Shown: piece by piece, positions 1 through 7,404 of the stretch | Layout of the letters: each line of letters opens with the position of its first letter | How positions within the stretch are numbered: position 1 is the first letter of the stretch | NCBI GenBank assembly: GCA_019241915.1 | Contig: JAFAWI010000193.1 | Coordinates: forward strand, 1 to 8,066 | Direction of reading: 5' to 3' | Source of the DNA: Alphaproteobacteria bacterium | Lineage (GTDB): Bacteria > Pseudomonadota > Alphaproteobacteria > ATCC43930 > CGMCC-115725 | Length of the DNA: 8,066 bases | The notes under the pieces: generated by a model | Seen by the model: the letters and a program-made list of their open reading frames with translations, nothing else | What the model was told of the DNA's origin: nothing | Databases searched by the model: none | Made by a program: the position numbers and the translations under genes

Positions 1-187
1 CGCGGCACAGCCGGATCGCGTCGCTCCACGCTTGTGTCGCGCCCACCACGTCGCCGGCGCGAAACGCTGCCGTGCCGCGGTCGAGCTGGGTCGCTGCCGC
101 AGCGCGCGGGTCCGCCGATTGCGCCACCGCGCCGGCGGCGTAGAGCAGCAGCGTCAGGGACAGCAGGCAGAATTTCCAGCCGGTCAT
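1..187 (-). CDS. Exported TPR-like protein, N-terminal fragment (possible CHAT/TPR family)
   Basis: Only the first 62 codons are inside the window; the gene runs off the left edge. The ATG at 187-185 overlaps the stop of the cyclase gene as ATGA, which is the typical arrangement for translational coupling and is the reason for choosing this start. The translation opens with a signal peptide: MTGWK, a hydrophobic core FCLLSLTLLLYAAGA, and a likely signal peptidase I site AVA/Q at residues 22-23. The mature part then shows one helix pair (about residues 34-60, QLDRGTAAFRAGDVVGATQA, then WSDAIRL) with the spacing of a tetratricopeptide repeat. In comparable clusters the gene next to a haemagglutinin-type exoprotein and CHASE2 cyclase is often a TPR protein with a C-terminal CHAT (caspase-like) domain, but nothing beyond the first repeat is visible, so that identity is inference. 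The product is expected in the periplasm or outside the cell. Confidence 0.72.
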   Translation of the reverse strand, partial: MTGWKFCLLSLTLLLYAAGAVAQSADPRAAAATQLDRGTAAFRAGDVVGATQAWSDAIRLCR

Positions 188-2265
188 TTCTCGGTCATCA
201 CGATCAGCGTGCTGTCCTCGCCGTGCCGCAGCCGGTGGTAGTGGAACGCGACGCAGGGGTCGTGCGGGTAGTCGCGGTGCAGCGCGGCGAACAGGTCCGC
301 CGTCGCCGGATCGCCCGAGGCGAGCGCGTCAAAGGCCGCCTGATAGGCGGCGTCCGGGGCGCGGCCGGGGGCCTGCGTGACCGGGTCGAACACCGCCACC
401 GAACCCTGGCGGCCCTTGACCACGAAATCGGCGATTGGGCGAAAGCTGTGGCGGCGCGATTGCTGCACGGTGTCGCCCGAGACGCAGATGCGCGTGCCGA
501 TCACCTTGTTGAGCCCTTCGAGGCGCGAGCCGGTGTTCAGCATGTCGCCGAGCGCGGTGTATTTGAGTCGCGCCGGAGTGCCGATATTGCCGACCAGAGC
601 GGTGCCGGTATGGACGCCGATACGCGTGATGCCGAACGGAACCCCGCTCGCTTCCTGCTCGGCGCAGAACCTGACCGCGAACGCATCGATCGCCAGGGCG
701 GCATCGACAGCTCTATCGGCATGATCGGGCTGGTCGTGCGGCGCGCCAAAAAAGGCGAGGATGGCGTCGCCGATAAACTCGTAGACAAGCCCGCCCTGGT
801 CAAAGATCGCGGCGCAAGCGCCGGTGAAATAGCGGTTGAGCAGCGCCGCGAGCTCTTCGGGGTCGAGCCGCTCCGACAGCGAGGTAAACCCTTCGATGTC
901 GGTGAACACCACCGAGATTTCGCGCCGCTCGCCGCCGACCTTGGGCAGCGAGCGCGACGCCAGCATGTCGCTGATGACCGCCGGCGGCAGATAGTGCTCA
1001 AAGCTGCGGCGCAGCCGCGCCCGCTCGCGGTTGCTCGCCGCATAAAGCACCCGGTTGGTAAGCCCGCTCGACCCGACCCAGGCCGCCAGCAGCGGCACGC
1101 CCGGCAGATAGAGCGAATGGCCGAAGGCGAACCATGTCGCGGCGACAATTGCGGCGAAACCCACCGCGATGCCGATCGCGGCCGGGACGGCGTAGCGCAG
1201 CCACAGGCCGATCCCGGCGCCCGCCAGCGCGACGAGCCAGATCAGCACCGCCTCGCCCGGGCGCGGCAACCCGCGCAATCCCACCGATCCGCTGTGCGCT
1301 TCGCCGATCAGCTGGTCCGCGAGATGGGCGTGCATCGCGATGCCGTACACCGGCGGCCCCGCGCCGAACCCGGTGCTGAACGGCGTGGCGAACCAGTCTT
1401 TGACGCTTTCGGCAGCGACGCCGATGAGCACGATGCGATCGCGCACCGCCTCGGCCAAGGCGTCGCCGTCCATCAGCTCCGCGACCGAGTGGACCGGAAA
1501 CCGCTGCACGCCGCCGCGATAGCCGAGCAGAACCTGGTAGCCGCGATTGTCGAGCCGGACATAAGGCCCGTTGCGCTCGTCGAGCGGCGCGATCGCCGCG
1601 TTGCCGAGGCGCAGCGTGTCGTCGGCCGCAGGGGACAAACGAATGCCGTCGCGGGCGAGGTAGGCGAAGGCGAGCGCCGCGCCCATGCCGGCATAGTTGG
1701 TCTGCCCGTCATCAGCGAAAAGCAGGCCGCGGCGGACAATGCCGTCACTGTCGACGAGGGTGTCGGCGAGGACGGCGCGGTCGGTGCCTTGCACCGCTGC
1801 GGGCGCGGCGATCGCCGGCTGACCGCCCTCCGGCAGCTTGAACGACCACAGTATCTCCGGATGCGCCGCCAGCAGCGCCGCCAGCCGCTCGCTGCCGGGC
1901 GGAACCGGACGGTCGCGGTAAATGTCGACGCCGATCGTCCGCGGGTGCCACTCCAGCATCCTGTCGAGCAGGTTGGCGAGGTCTTCGTCGCGCAGGGGCC
2001 AGCCCCAACGGGCAATATCGCCTTCGTTGGCCCCGATGAGGGTAATCGGCGCAGGCGGGGCCGTACCGGACCAGGCGACGCGCAGCGCGTCGTAAGCAGC
2101 AAACCCCACCGGCTGCAGCCATGCAAAAATGTAGAGCAGCACAACCGCGGCCGCGACCAGCGTCGCGGCCAGCAGCGCCTTGGCGACATCGCCGCCGATC
2201 GCGCGGCCCATGCGGGTGCGCAACGCGATGCCGGGACGGCTTAGCGCCCCGTCAGCGCGCGACAC
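184..2265 (-). CDS. CHASE2-domain class III adenylate/guanylate cyclase (membrane)
   Basis: Membrane nucleotide cyclase that should make a cyclic nucleotide from ATP or GTP in response to an extracytoplasmic signal. Order: transmembrane helix at about 28-50; periplasmic CHASE2 sensor at about 52-335 with typical blocks IGVDIYRDRP (111-120), VDSDGIVRRG (171-180) and IVLIGVAAESVKDWFATPF (278-296); three more transmembrane helices (about 338-357, 361-381, 385-402); linker SFEHYLPPAVI; class III catalytic domain at about 445-625; and a TPR-like C-terminal helix tail (640-680). Catalytic residues are present: metal-binding Asp456 (VVFTDIEGFT) and Asp500 (EFIGDAILAFFG), and the transition-state Asn577 and Arg581 (NTGSR). 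The position that is Lys in adenylate cyclases is Glu496, and the second purine-contacting position is Thr570, so nucleotide preference is uncertain. The start given is a GTG six bases after the exoprotein stop; neither it nor the in-frame ATG at 2211 (Met19) has a clear Shine-Dalgarno sequence. The stop overlaps the next gene by four bases. Confidence 0.93.
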   Translation of the reverse strand: MSRADGALSRPGIALRTRMGRAIGGDVAKALLAATLVAAAVVLLYIFAWLQPVGFAAYDALRVAWSGTAPPAPITLIGANEGDIARWGWPLRDEDLANLLDRMLEWHPRTIGVDIYRDRPVPPGSERLAALLAAHPEILWSFKLPEGGQPAIAAPAAVQGTDRAVLADTLVDSDGIVRRGLLFADDGQTNYAGMGAALAFAYLARDGIRLSPAADDTLRLGNAAIAPLDERNGPYVRLDNRGYQVLLGYRGGVQRFPVHSVAELMDGDALAEAVRDRIVLIGVAAESVKDWFATPFSTGFGAGPPVYGIAMHAHLADQLIGEAHSGSVGLRGLPRPGEAVLIWLVALAGAGIGLWLRYAVPAAIGIAVGFAAIVAATWFAFGHSLYLPGVPLLAAWVGSSGLTNRVLYAASNRERARLRRSFEHYLPPAVISDMLASRSLPKVGGERREISVVFTDIEGFTSLSERLDPEELAALLNRYFTGACAAIFDQGGLVYEFIGDAILAFFGAPHDQPDHADRAVDAALAIDAFAVRFCAEQEASGVPFGITRIGVHTGTALVGNIGTPARLKYTALGDMLNTGSRLEGLNKVIGTRICVSGDTVQQSRRHSFRPIADFVVKGRQGSVAVFDPVTQAPGRAPDAAYQAAFDALASGDPATADLFAALHRDYPHDPCVAFHYHRLRHGEDSTLIVMTEK

Positions 2266-2271
2266 CTGGGG

Positions 2272-5200
2272 CTACTTGCACGGCGAGGCAGCGGGCAGCG
2301 CGGCAAGCCTCGATCCGCCGTCGCCGAGGCGGAGCGCGGCGTTGCCGCCGCGACCGAGCCTGAGGTCGCGTCCGGCGAGATACAGGGCCGGCAGCGCCGC
2401 GTCCGGATCCTGGGTGACACCGCCGCGTCCGGCCGACACCAAGCTTGAGCGCGGCAAGTCGCCGCGCGCCGCGCAATTGTCGCGCGCCACCGTCGCGACC
2501 GCGCGCAGTTCATCACTGAGCGAGGCCAGCGCACCATTGACCTGCACGATCGGCGACAGGATGTCGATCGTGCCGGAGACCCCGAGCTGCGAGCTGGCCT
2601 GGATCACGCTGTCCGCCGAGCTGACGAACTCATCCGCCAGGATCGTGATGTTGCCGCCATTACCGCCGACCGCGTTGGCGATGATGCGGCTGTGGTTGAG
2701 CACGACAAACAGCGGGTCGATCAGGATGTTGCCGCCGTTGCCGAGAGCGCCGTTGACCGAGGTGGTGATCTCGCTGTCGACCAGCAGCAGCAGGTGGCCG
2801 ATGTTGAGCGTGATGTCGCCGCCATTGGCCTGGGCCGCCTCGGTCGAGATGCTGGCGCCTCCGGTCAGGGTCAGCGTATTGGCGTTGACGGTGATCGAGC
2901 CGGCATTGCCGCTGCCAAACGACTGTGCGGTGATTTGCGGCCCTTTGCCGGTCAGCGTCACGGTCGGGCTGGTAATCACGATGTCGCCGCCGGTGCCGGG
3001 CCCGTTGGTGGCGCTGGAAATTTCGCCGCCCGGCTGGATCGACAGCGAGCCCGCGTTCACCGTGACATTGCCGGCGCTGCCGGTGGCGCCCGGCGTCGCC
3101 GACGCGGTGATTGCGCTGGGCGCGGTGAACACGGCGAGGAGCCCGGGATTGGATGTGCCGCCGCCGCGCGCCGTCGCAGCGCTGGTTGTGCCAGCCGTGC
3201 CGACCGCGCCGGCGTTGCCGATAACGAGGCTGTCCGCGCCGACATGGATGTTGCCGCCGTGGCCCGAACCCCCCGCAACGCCATCGATACTGCCCGCGCT
3301 GTCAAGCGTCAGGCTTCCGGCGACAATTGAAATATCGCCGCCGGCGCCATTGCCGAAGCTGCTGCTCGTGATCGCCGCGCCGGTGCTGATCGACAAAGTG
3401 TTGGCGGTGACGTTGAGCGAGCCGCCGTTGCCGGTGCTGCCTGCGTTGGCATCGGCGGCAATCTCGCCCAGCGTCGCAAGGTTCAGCGCGCCGGCGGTCA
3501 CCGTGACGAACCCGCCATTGCCTTGACCAAAAGTGCTGGTGGCGATCTCGCTGCCGTTGACGACTGTCAGCGAGCCCGCAGTGACCGTGATGTTGCCGGC
3601 GCTGCCTGTGGCGCCCGGATTGGCGGAGGCGGTAATCGCGCTGGGCGCGCCGGTTGTGGAGTTGCCGATGGCGATAGTGCCGGCGACGACGTTGATATTG
3701 CCGCCGTTGCCGGAGCTCGCGGCAAAGCCGTCGATGCTGCCGGCGCTGTCGAGCGAAAGGTTGCCGGCGACGATCGCGATATCGCCGCCGGTGCCGCTGC
3801 TAAAGCTGCTGCTGGTAATCGCCGCGCCGGTGCCGATCGAAACAGTGTTGGCGGAAACGTTGAGGGAGCCGCCATTGCCTTTGCTGCCGAATTCGACATT
3901 GGCCGCGATCTCGCCGAGCACCGCCAGGTTGAGCGTGCCGGCCGATACCGTCACCACGCCGCCATTGCCTTTGCCGAAGGTGTTGGTGGCGATCTCCCCG
4001 CCGTTGACGACGGTCAAGGTGCCGCCGACGTTGACCGTCGCGTTGCCGGCGTTGCCGCTGCTGCCGGGGCCGGCGATCACGGCGACCCCGGCCCCCTTGA
4101 ACGAGCCGTCGATCGTGAAATCGCCGGCGACGTTGACCGCGACGGCGCCGCCATTGCCCGATCCGTCGGTGCTGCCGCTGATTTCGCTGGCGCCGCTGAT
4201 CGCCAGCGAGCCGGCGGTCAGGGAAACGCTGCCGGCATTGCCGGCGGCGGTCGTGTCGGAGGAGATGTTGGAGCCGACGATCAAGACAGCGCCGGGAACG
4301 TTGACCACAATCGCGCCGCCCGGACCGCTCGCAAAGGTGTCGGTGGCGATGCTGCTGCCGCCGGCAAGCGACAGCGTGCCGGCGTTGACGAAAATGTTGC
4401 CGGCGCCGCCCGCATCCGAGGTATTGGCGCCGATCGACCCGCCGCCGGTGAGCGTCAGGACGCCGGCATTGATGGTGATCGTGCCGCCGCTGACGGCCGG
4501 GTTCGGCGTGCTGGTATTGCTGAAAATCCCGGTGACGTTATCGGCGTTGGCGCCGCCGTCGATGGTCAGCGTGCTGCTCACGGTCACCGTCAGCGAACTG
4601 CCGCCGGCATTGCCGAACGTGTCATCGACAATCGAACCTCCATTGGCGATCGACACACTCGCGGCAGAGACGTTTACCGCGCCGGCGGCGCCGCTGCTGC
4701 CGATATCGGCGCTGGCGATGATGCCGGTCGCAAACGGGAGGTTGCCGCCGTCAATCGCGATCGGTCCTGCAACCGAGACCGCGATTGCCGCCCCGCTGCC
4801 CGAACCGGCAGTGGTCGAGAAGATCTTCCCGCCGTTGACGATCGTCAGGCTCCCGGCCGAGACCGCGATCGGGTTGGCGCCGCCGGTCGATAAAACAGCC
4901 GAAAACACCTGGGTCGAACTCGGCGCGCCGTTGCCGTCAATCGTCAACCCGCCCGCGACCGTCAAGTTGATCGCGCCAACCCTGCCGGGCCCCAGCGAGA
5001 GCGCGGTGATCGACCCGTCGTCGCTCATCGACAGAGCCCCGGCCTTCACCGTGATCGGGCCGCCGTTGCCGACATCGCCGCCGGCGGTCGAAGAGATGCC
5101 GGCACCCGTACCGCCGCCGTCGATCGTCGCCGTGCCGCCGATGGACATCGCCACGGCGCCGGCGTCGCCAGGGCCGAATGTGAGCGTCCGCACCAATCCC

Positions 5201-6723
5201 CCCGCGTCAATCGCGAGTTGGTTGGCCTGCAGCGAGATTGCGCCGCCGTGACCGGTGCCCGTGCCGGGATCGGCGAATAGCGAGAAACCGCCGCCATCGA
5301 CCAACGAGGCGATACCGCTGAACGCAACCGGGTTCTGGGTATTCTCAATCAGGATCGAATTGGCGGTCAGCGAGATGGGTCCCGCATCGCCGATCCCCGC
5401 GGTTTCGCTGACGAACAGCCCGCCTCCGACAATGGTCAGGGCGCCTCCGACATTGGCGACAACCGCGCCGCCGGTTCCGCTGGCGCCGGGCTCGACGAAC
5501 GAGGCGACGGCGGCGTTGCTGCCCGGCGCCTTCGCGCCGTCGAGCGTGAGCGAGCCGGCGTTAATCGCGATCGTACCGCCATTTCCGGAACCGGCAGTGA
5601 TGCTGGCGATGGTGCTCCCTGACGCGATCGTGACCCCACCCGCGGTGAGCGCGATCGCGCCGCCGGGACCCGAACCGACGGTCCCCGAGACGAGTTGGCT
5701 TCCTTGGTCGATGACGATGTTGCCGGTGCTGCCGGCGTTGAGCGAGATGCTCGCGCCGCTTCCCGTCCCAAAACCCACGGCATGAATCGACGACGCGTTG
5801 GTTTCACGGATGCGGGACGCGGTCAGCGTGACGATGCCGCCCGCTCCGTCGCTGAAATTGTCAGCATTGAGTTCGCTCTGGTCGATGCGGATTCTGCCGG
5901 CGCCGACAAAGATGTTGCCTCCGCCGCGCGAACCGCGCCGATTGCTGACGTCGAGGGTGGACCCGACAATCCTGACGTTCTGCGGGTTCGCTGCGGTGGA
6001 CGCCGGTGGGCGCAACGGATTTACCGGCACCTCGCCGGCGCCGGCCGCTTCGATGTCGATCGTGCCGGCCGGGGCGGTAAGTTGTGCGCCGTTGATCCGC
6101 ACCGGGCCGCCGACCAGAGCGAGCGTCTTGTTTTCCGCGACCGCCAGTGTGCTGCTGTTGACCGTGATCCGCGCCGGGGCGTGCGTGCCGAGAAACCCGA
6201 ATGCCGCAGGCGGCGCCGCGGAGATCGCTCCGCTGGCCGTGGTCGCCTGGAATCTCGTACCGTCGGTGAGGCGCAGGTAATCCGCGGTCGACGCGTGAAA
6301 GCTGCCGCTCACGTTGATCGTCGCGTTCGGCCCGAAGACGATGCCGGCCGGGTTGATCAGGTAAAGGTTGGCGCCATTGATCGACGATTTGATCCGCCCA
6401 TCGATATCGGAGCGCTGGCCGCCGGTGATTCGGCCGATGATGTTGTCGACGCTCGCGGGGCCGGTAAAGTTGGCTCTCTCCTTGGCACCGAGCCCGAAGA
6501 TGCTGAAACTCTGGAACAAGTTGCCGCCAACCTGTTTGCCGAGGCCGGCGCCGATCGTGTAGCTGGGTCCGGTCAACGTGGTCGCGGTGGTGCCGGGCAG
6601 GCTGCCGTCGGTTGCAATGTGCTGCGCCCGCGCCGGCGGCACCACCAGAAACAGCGCCGCCGCAGCCGCTCTAGACGAAAAGCAAAGGTGCCGGCGACAA
6701 GGATGGCGCAACGCGGACCGCAT
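2272..6723 (-). CDS. Two-partner-secretion exoprotein, filamentous haemagglutinin N-terminal domain (TpsA-like)
   Basis: Large secreted or surface protein of 1483 residues. It begins with a signal peptide (basic MRSALRHPCRRH, hydrophobic AAAAALFLVV, cleavage probably ARA33/Q34). Residues about 35-180 form the TPS secretion domain recognised by an outer-membrane TpsB transporter: GGNLFQSFSIFGL (66-78), DNIIGRITGG (93-102), INGANL (115-120) and LINPAGIVFGPNA (122-134), the last matching the family NPNGI signature. From about 285 to 1360 there are some 25 or more degenerate turns with GxGGxIxVxAGxLxI character, as expected for a right-handed beta-helix adhesin. Residues 902-1225 are a tandem duplication (listed separately). 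The C-terminal 120 residues differ in composition (ISSADS-like end, RSSLVSAGRGG) and resemble the tail of cyanobacterial-type haemagglutinin-domain proteins. The mature protein has only two cysteines, 1417 and 1482. No TpsB partner lies in the window. The ATG at 6723 has no clear Shine-Dalgarno. Adhesion or matrix function is inferred from the family. Confidence 0.92.
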   Translation of the reverse strand: MRSALRHPCRRHLCFSSRAAAAALFLVVPPARAQHIATDGSLPGTTATTLTGPSYTIGAGLGKQVGGNLFQSFSIFGLGAKERANFTGPASVDNIIGRITGGQRSDIDGRIKSSINGANLYLINPAGIVFGPNATINVSGSFHASTADYLRLTDGTRFQATTASGAISAAPPAAFGFLGTHAPARITVNSSTLAVAENKTLALVGGPVRINGAQLTAPAGTIDIEAAGAGEVPVNPLRPPASTAANPQNVRIVGSTLDVSNRRGSRGGGNIFVGAGRIRIDQSELNADNFSDGAGGIVTLTASRIRETNASSIHAVGFGTGSGASISLNAGSTGNIVIDQGSQLVSGTVGSGPGGAIALTAGGVTIASGSTIASITAGSGNGGTIAINAGSLTLDGAKAPGSNAAVASFVEPGASGTGGAVVANVGGALTIVGGGLFVSETAGIGDAGPISLTANSILIENTQNPVAFSGIASLVDGGGFSLFADPGTGTGHGGAISLQANQLAIDAGGLVRTLTFGPGDAGAVAMSIGGTATIDGGGTGAGISSTAGGDVGNGGPITVKAGALSMSDDGSITALSLGPGRVGAINLTVAGGLTIDGNGAPSSTQVFSAVLSTGGANPIAVSAGSLTIVNGGKIFSTTAGSGSGAAIAVSVAGPIAIDGGNLPFATGIIASADIGSSGAAGAVNVSAASVSIANGGSIVDDTFGNAGGSSLTVTVSSTLTIDGGANADNVTGIFSNTSTPNPAVSGGTITINAGVLTLTGGGSIGANTSDAGGAGNIFVNAGTLSLAGGSSIATDTFASGPGGAIVVNVPGAVLIVGSNISSDTTAAGNAGSVSLTAGSLAISGASEISGSTDGSGNGGAVAVNVAGDFTIDGSFKGAGVAVIAGPGSSGNAGNATVNVGGTLTVVNGGEIATNTFGKGNGGVVTVSAGTLNLAVLGEIAANVEFGSKGNGGSLNVSANTVSIGTGAAITSSSFSSGTGGDIAIVAGNLSLDSAGSIDGFAASSGNGGNINVVAGTIAIGNSTTGAPSAITASANPGATGSAGNITVTAGSLTVVNGSEIATSTFGQGNGGFVTVTAGALNLATLGEIAADANAGSTGNGGSLNVTANTLSISTGAAITSSSFGNGAGGDISIVAGSLTLDSAGSIDGVAGGSGHGGNIHVGADSLVIGNAGAVGTAGTTSAATARGGGTSNPGLLAVFTAPSAITASATPGATGSAGNVTVNAGSLSIQPGGEISSATNGPGTGGDIVITSPTVTLTGKGPQITAQSFGSGNAGSITVNANTLTLTGGASISTEAAQANGGDITLNIGHLLLLVDSEITTSVNGALGNGGNILIDPLFVVLNHSRIIANAVGGNGGNITILADEFVSSADSVIQASSQLGVSGTIDILSPIVQVNGALASLSDELRAVATVARDNCAARGDLPRSSLVSAGRGGVTQDPDAALPALYLAGRDLRLGRGGNAALRLGDGGSRLAALPAASPCK
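3049..4020 (-). repeat. Intragenic tandem duplication in the exoprotein (149- and 175-residue units)
   Basis: Two adjacent copies inside the exoprotein gene. Unit A is 3574-4020 (residues 902-1050) and unit B is 3049-3573 (residues 1051-1225). Both run in the same order through TVVNG, GEIA or SEIA, TFG, GNGG, LGEIAA, GNGGSLNV, TGAAITSSSF, GGDI, LDSAGSIDG, GGNI, IGN, APSAITAS and PGATGSAGN. Identity looks like roughly three quarters by eye. Unit B carries a 26-residue net insertion between IGN and APSAITAS (AGAVGTAGTT onward, rich in Gly, Ala and Thr), which explains the 525-base versus 447-base lengths. Both lengths are multiples of three, so the frame is kept. A weaker, partial third copy of the first motif follows (SLSIQPGGEISS). 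Confidence 0.85.
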
Positions 6724-6797
6724 GCGAGCAGTTAACCATACCGAGAGCAGCGGGACCGTAGAGCAAAACCCGCGGACTGCCTAGCGTGCAGACGCAA

Positions 6798-6832
6798 GAC
6801 CGGGGCCGCGACGGGCGGTCGCGGCCCCGGTC
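6798..6832 (-). terminator. Strong GC hairpin after the helix-hairpin-helix gene
   Basis: Perfect 15-bp inverted repeat: GACCGGGGCCGCGAC at 6798-6812 and its complement at 6818-6832, with a 5-base loop. It lies 35 bases after the stop of the upstream helix-hairpin-helix gene and 75 bases before the exoprotein start, so it separates the two transcription units. On the minus strand it is followed only by TTGCGTCTG, not a true U-tract, so it may work imperfectly or with help. A smaller 6-bp hairpin (gccgcc/ggcggc, 6842-6856) sits between it and the stop codon. Confidence 0.6.
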
Positions 6833-6866
6833 GGTAATGGCGCCGCCGGAGGCGGCAGCTTCGGTT

Positions 6867-7226
6867 TTACGACTTGCTGTGACCGGCGGTGATGCGGTCC
6901 TTGATCTTGCCGAACTCGGTCTCCGACAGCACCTTCTTCGACACCAGATCGGCCGGGTCCTTGTAGGGCCGACCCTGGACGATCTTCGCGGCATCCGCGT
7001 CGGTCATGCCGGGCAGCCCCTTCAATTCGCCGGCGCCGGCGCTGTTGATGTCGACCAGCGCCGCCTTTGGCGCGACGGTCGCTTGCGTCGCACCCGATGC
7101 GGGCTTCGCCGGCGCGGTCGTCGGCGCGGGCGAGGACGCTGTGGTAGCGGCCGGCTCGGCGGCAATGACCGGGGCGGCAACGGTCAGGGCAACAAGGCTC
7201 AGGGCGAGCCGGGAAAACTTCAACAT
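6867..7226 (-). CDS. Small exported helix-hairpin-helix protein (ComEA-like domain)
   Basis: 119-residue protein. Residues 1-22 are a signal peptide (MLKFSRLALSLVALTVAAPV, cleavage near VIA/A or IAA/E). Residues about 24-56 are an Ala/Pro/Thr-rich linker of low complexity. Residues about 57-113 form a helix-hairpin-helix domain: LVDINSAGAGELKGLPGM, then DADAAKIVQGRPYKDPADLV, with the hairpin turn at GLPGM (70-74). This is the architecture of ComEA-type nucleic-acid-binding domains, in which VDINxA and GLPGI are the signature blocks. ComEA itself binds DNA in the periplasm during uptake. Similar short stand-alone proteins are common in Alphaproteobacteria and have no clear role, so DNA binding is inferred only from the fold. 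The start is supported by a Shine-Dalgarno GGAGA five bases upstream. The gene is alone between the tRNA and the hairpin at 6798-6832, with no competence genes in view. Confidence 0.9.
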   Translation of the reverse strand: MLKFSRLALSLVALTVAAPVIAAEPAATTASSPAPTTAPAKPASGATQATVAPKAALVDINSAGAGELKGLPGMTDADAAKIVQGRPYKDPADLVSKKVLSETEFGKIKDRITAGHSKS

Positions 7227-7231
7227 CGTCG

Positions 7232-7236
7232 TCTCC
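7232..7236 (-). promoter_or_regulatory. Shine-Dalgarno of the helix-hairpin-helix gene
   Basis: GGAGA on the minus strand, five bases before the ATG at 7226 (ACCTGGAGACGACGATG). It is the clearest ribosome binding site in the window and fixes this start codon. Confidence 0.75.
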
Positions 7237-7309
7237 AGGTTGTGACGAATCGTTTTCGTCTCGCCCAGAACGCGGCACTGCTGCCCTTCTTCCGCCAGTC
7301 ACCGAAAGA

Positions 7310-7338
7310 CCGCAATTAAGGTATTTCGGCCGCAATTA
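7310..7338. repeat. Direct repeat CCGCAATTA, two copies 20 bp apart
   Basis: CCGCAATTA occurs at 7310-7318 and 7330-7338, exactly 20 bases start to start, in the 178-base gap between the tRNA and the helix-hairpin-helix gene. The spacing is about two helical turns, so two copies of one protein could bind the same DNA face. The surrounding stretch (7309-7360) is notably AT-richer than the rest of the window and lies 84-134 bases upstream of the start codon, where a promoter is expected. I could not settle on a -35/-10 pair. A regulatory role is inference. The rest of 7227-7404 holds no gene that I can support. Confidence 0.4.
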
Positions 7339-7404
7339 CTTGGCCCGCGGAATAAAACCGAAAGCCGCCGGAACGGCCTCGCCCGGGCCGCGACGAAGGG
7401 ATGC

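Noticed and set aside
34..2244. Long plus-strand open frame (736 codons) opposite the cyclase gene
   Set aside because: Its translation is Arg/Ala/Asp-rich with no recognisable domain, and it lies exactly antisense to a clear CHASE2 cyclase. GC-rich codon use keeps antisense frames open.
2180..5251. Plus-strand open frames of 448, 456 and 572 codons opposite the exoprotein
   Set aside because: They are mirror images of the Gly/Ala/Thr/Ser-rich repeats, giving Pro/Leu/Ala or Gly/Asp/Arg strings with a repeat period. No signal peptide or domain is visible.
2560..5870. Regular short repeats that might suggest a CRISPR array or DNA satellite
   Set aside because: The repeats are degenerate, in frame and explained by beta-helix turns of the exoprotein. 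There are no identical repeats with unique spacers.
5695..6735. Plus-strand frame of 346 codons over the exoprotein N-terminus
   Set aside because: It is antisense to the well-matched TPS domain, its composition is Arg/Ala/Asp-rich, and no family is recognised.
6724..6797. Possible exoprotein promoter (TTGCTC with TATGGT on the minus strand)
   Set aside because: The spacing is 20 bases and the -10 match is poor. The promoter is probably in this stretch, but I cannot point to it.
6781..7335. Minus-strand frame of 184 codons overlapping the helix-hairpin-helix gene
   Set aside because: It is a frame shadow of that gene. The overlapped gene has the signal peptide, the domain and the ribosome binding site.
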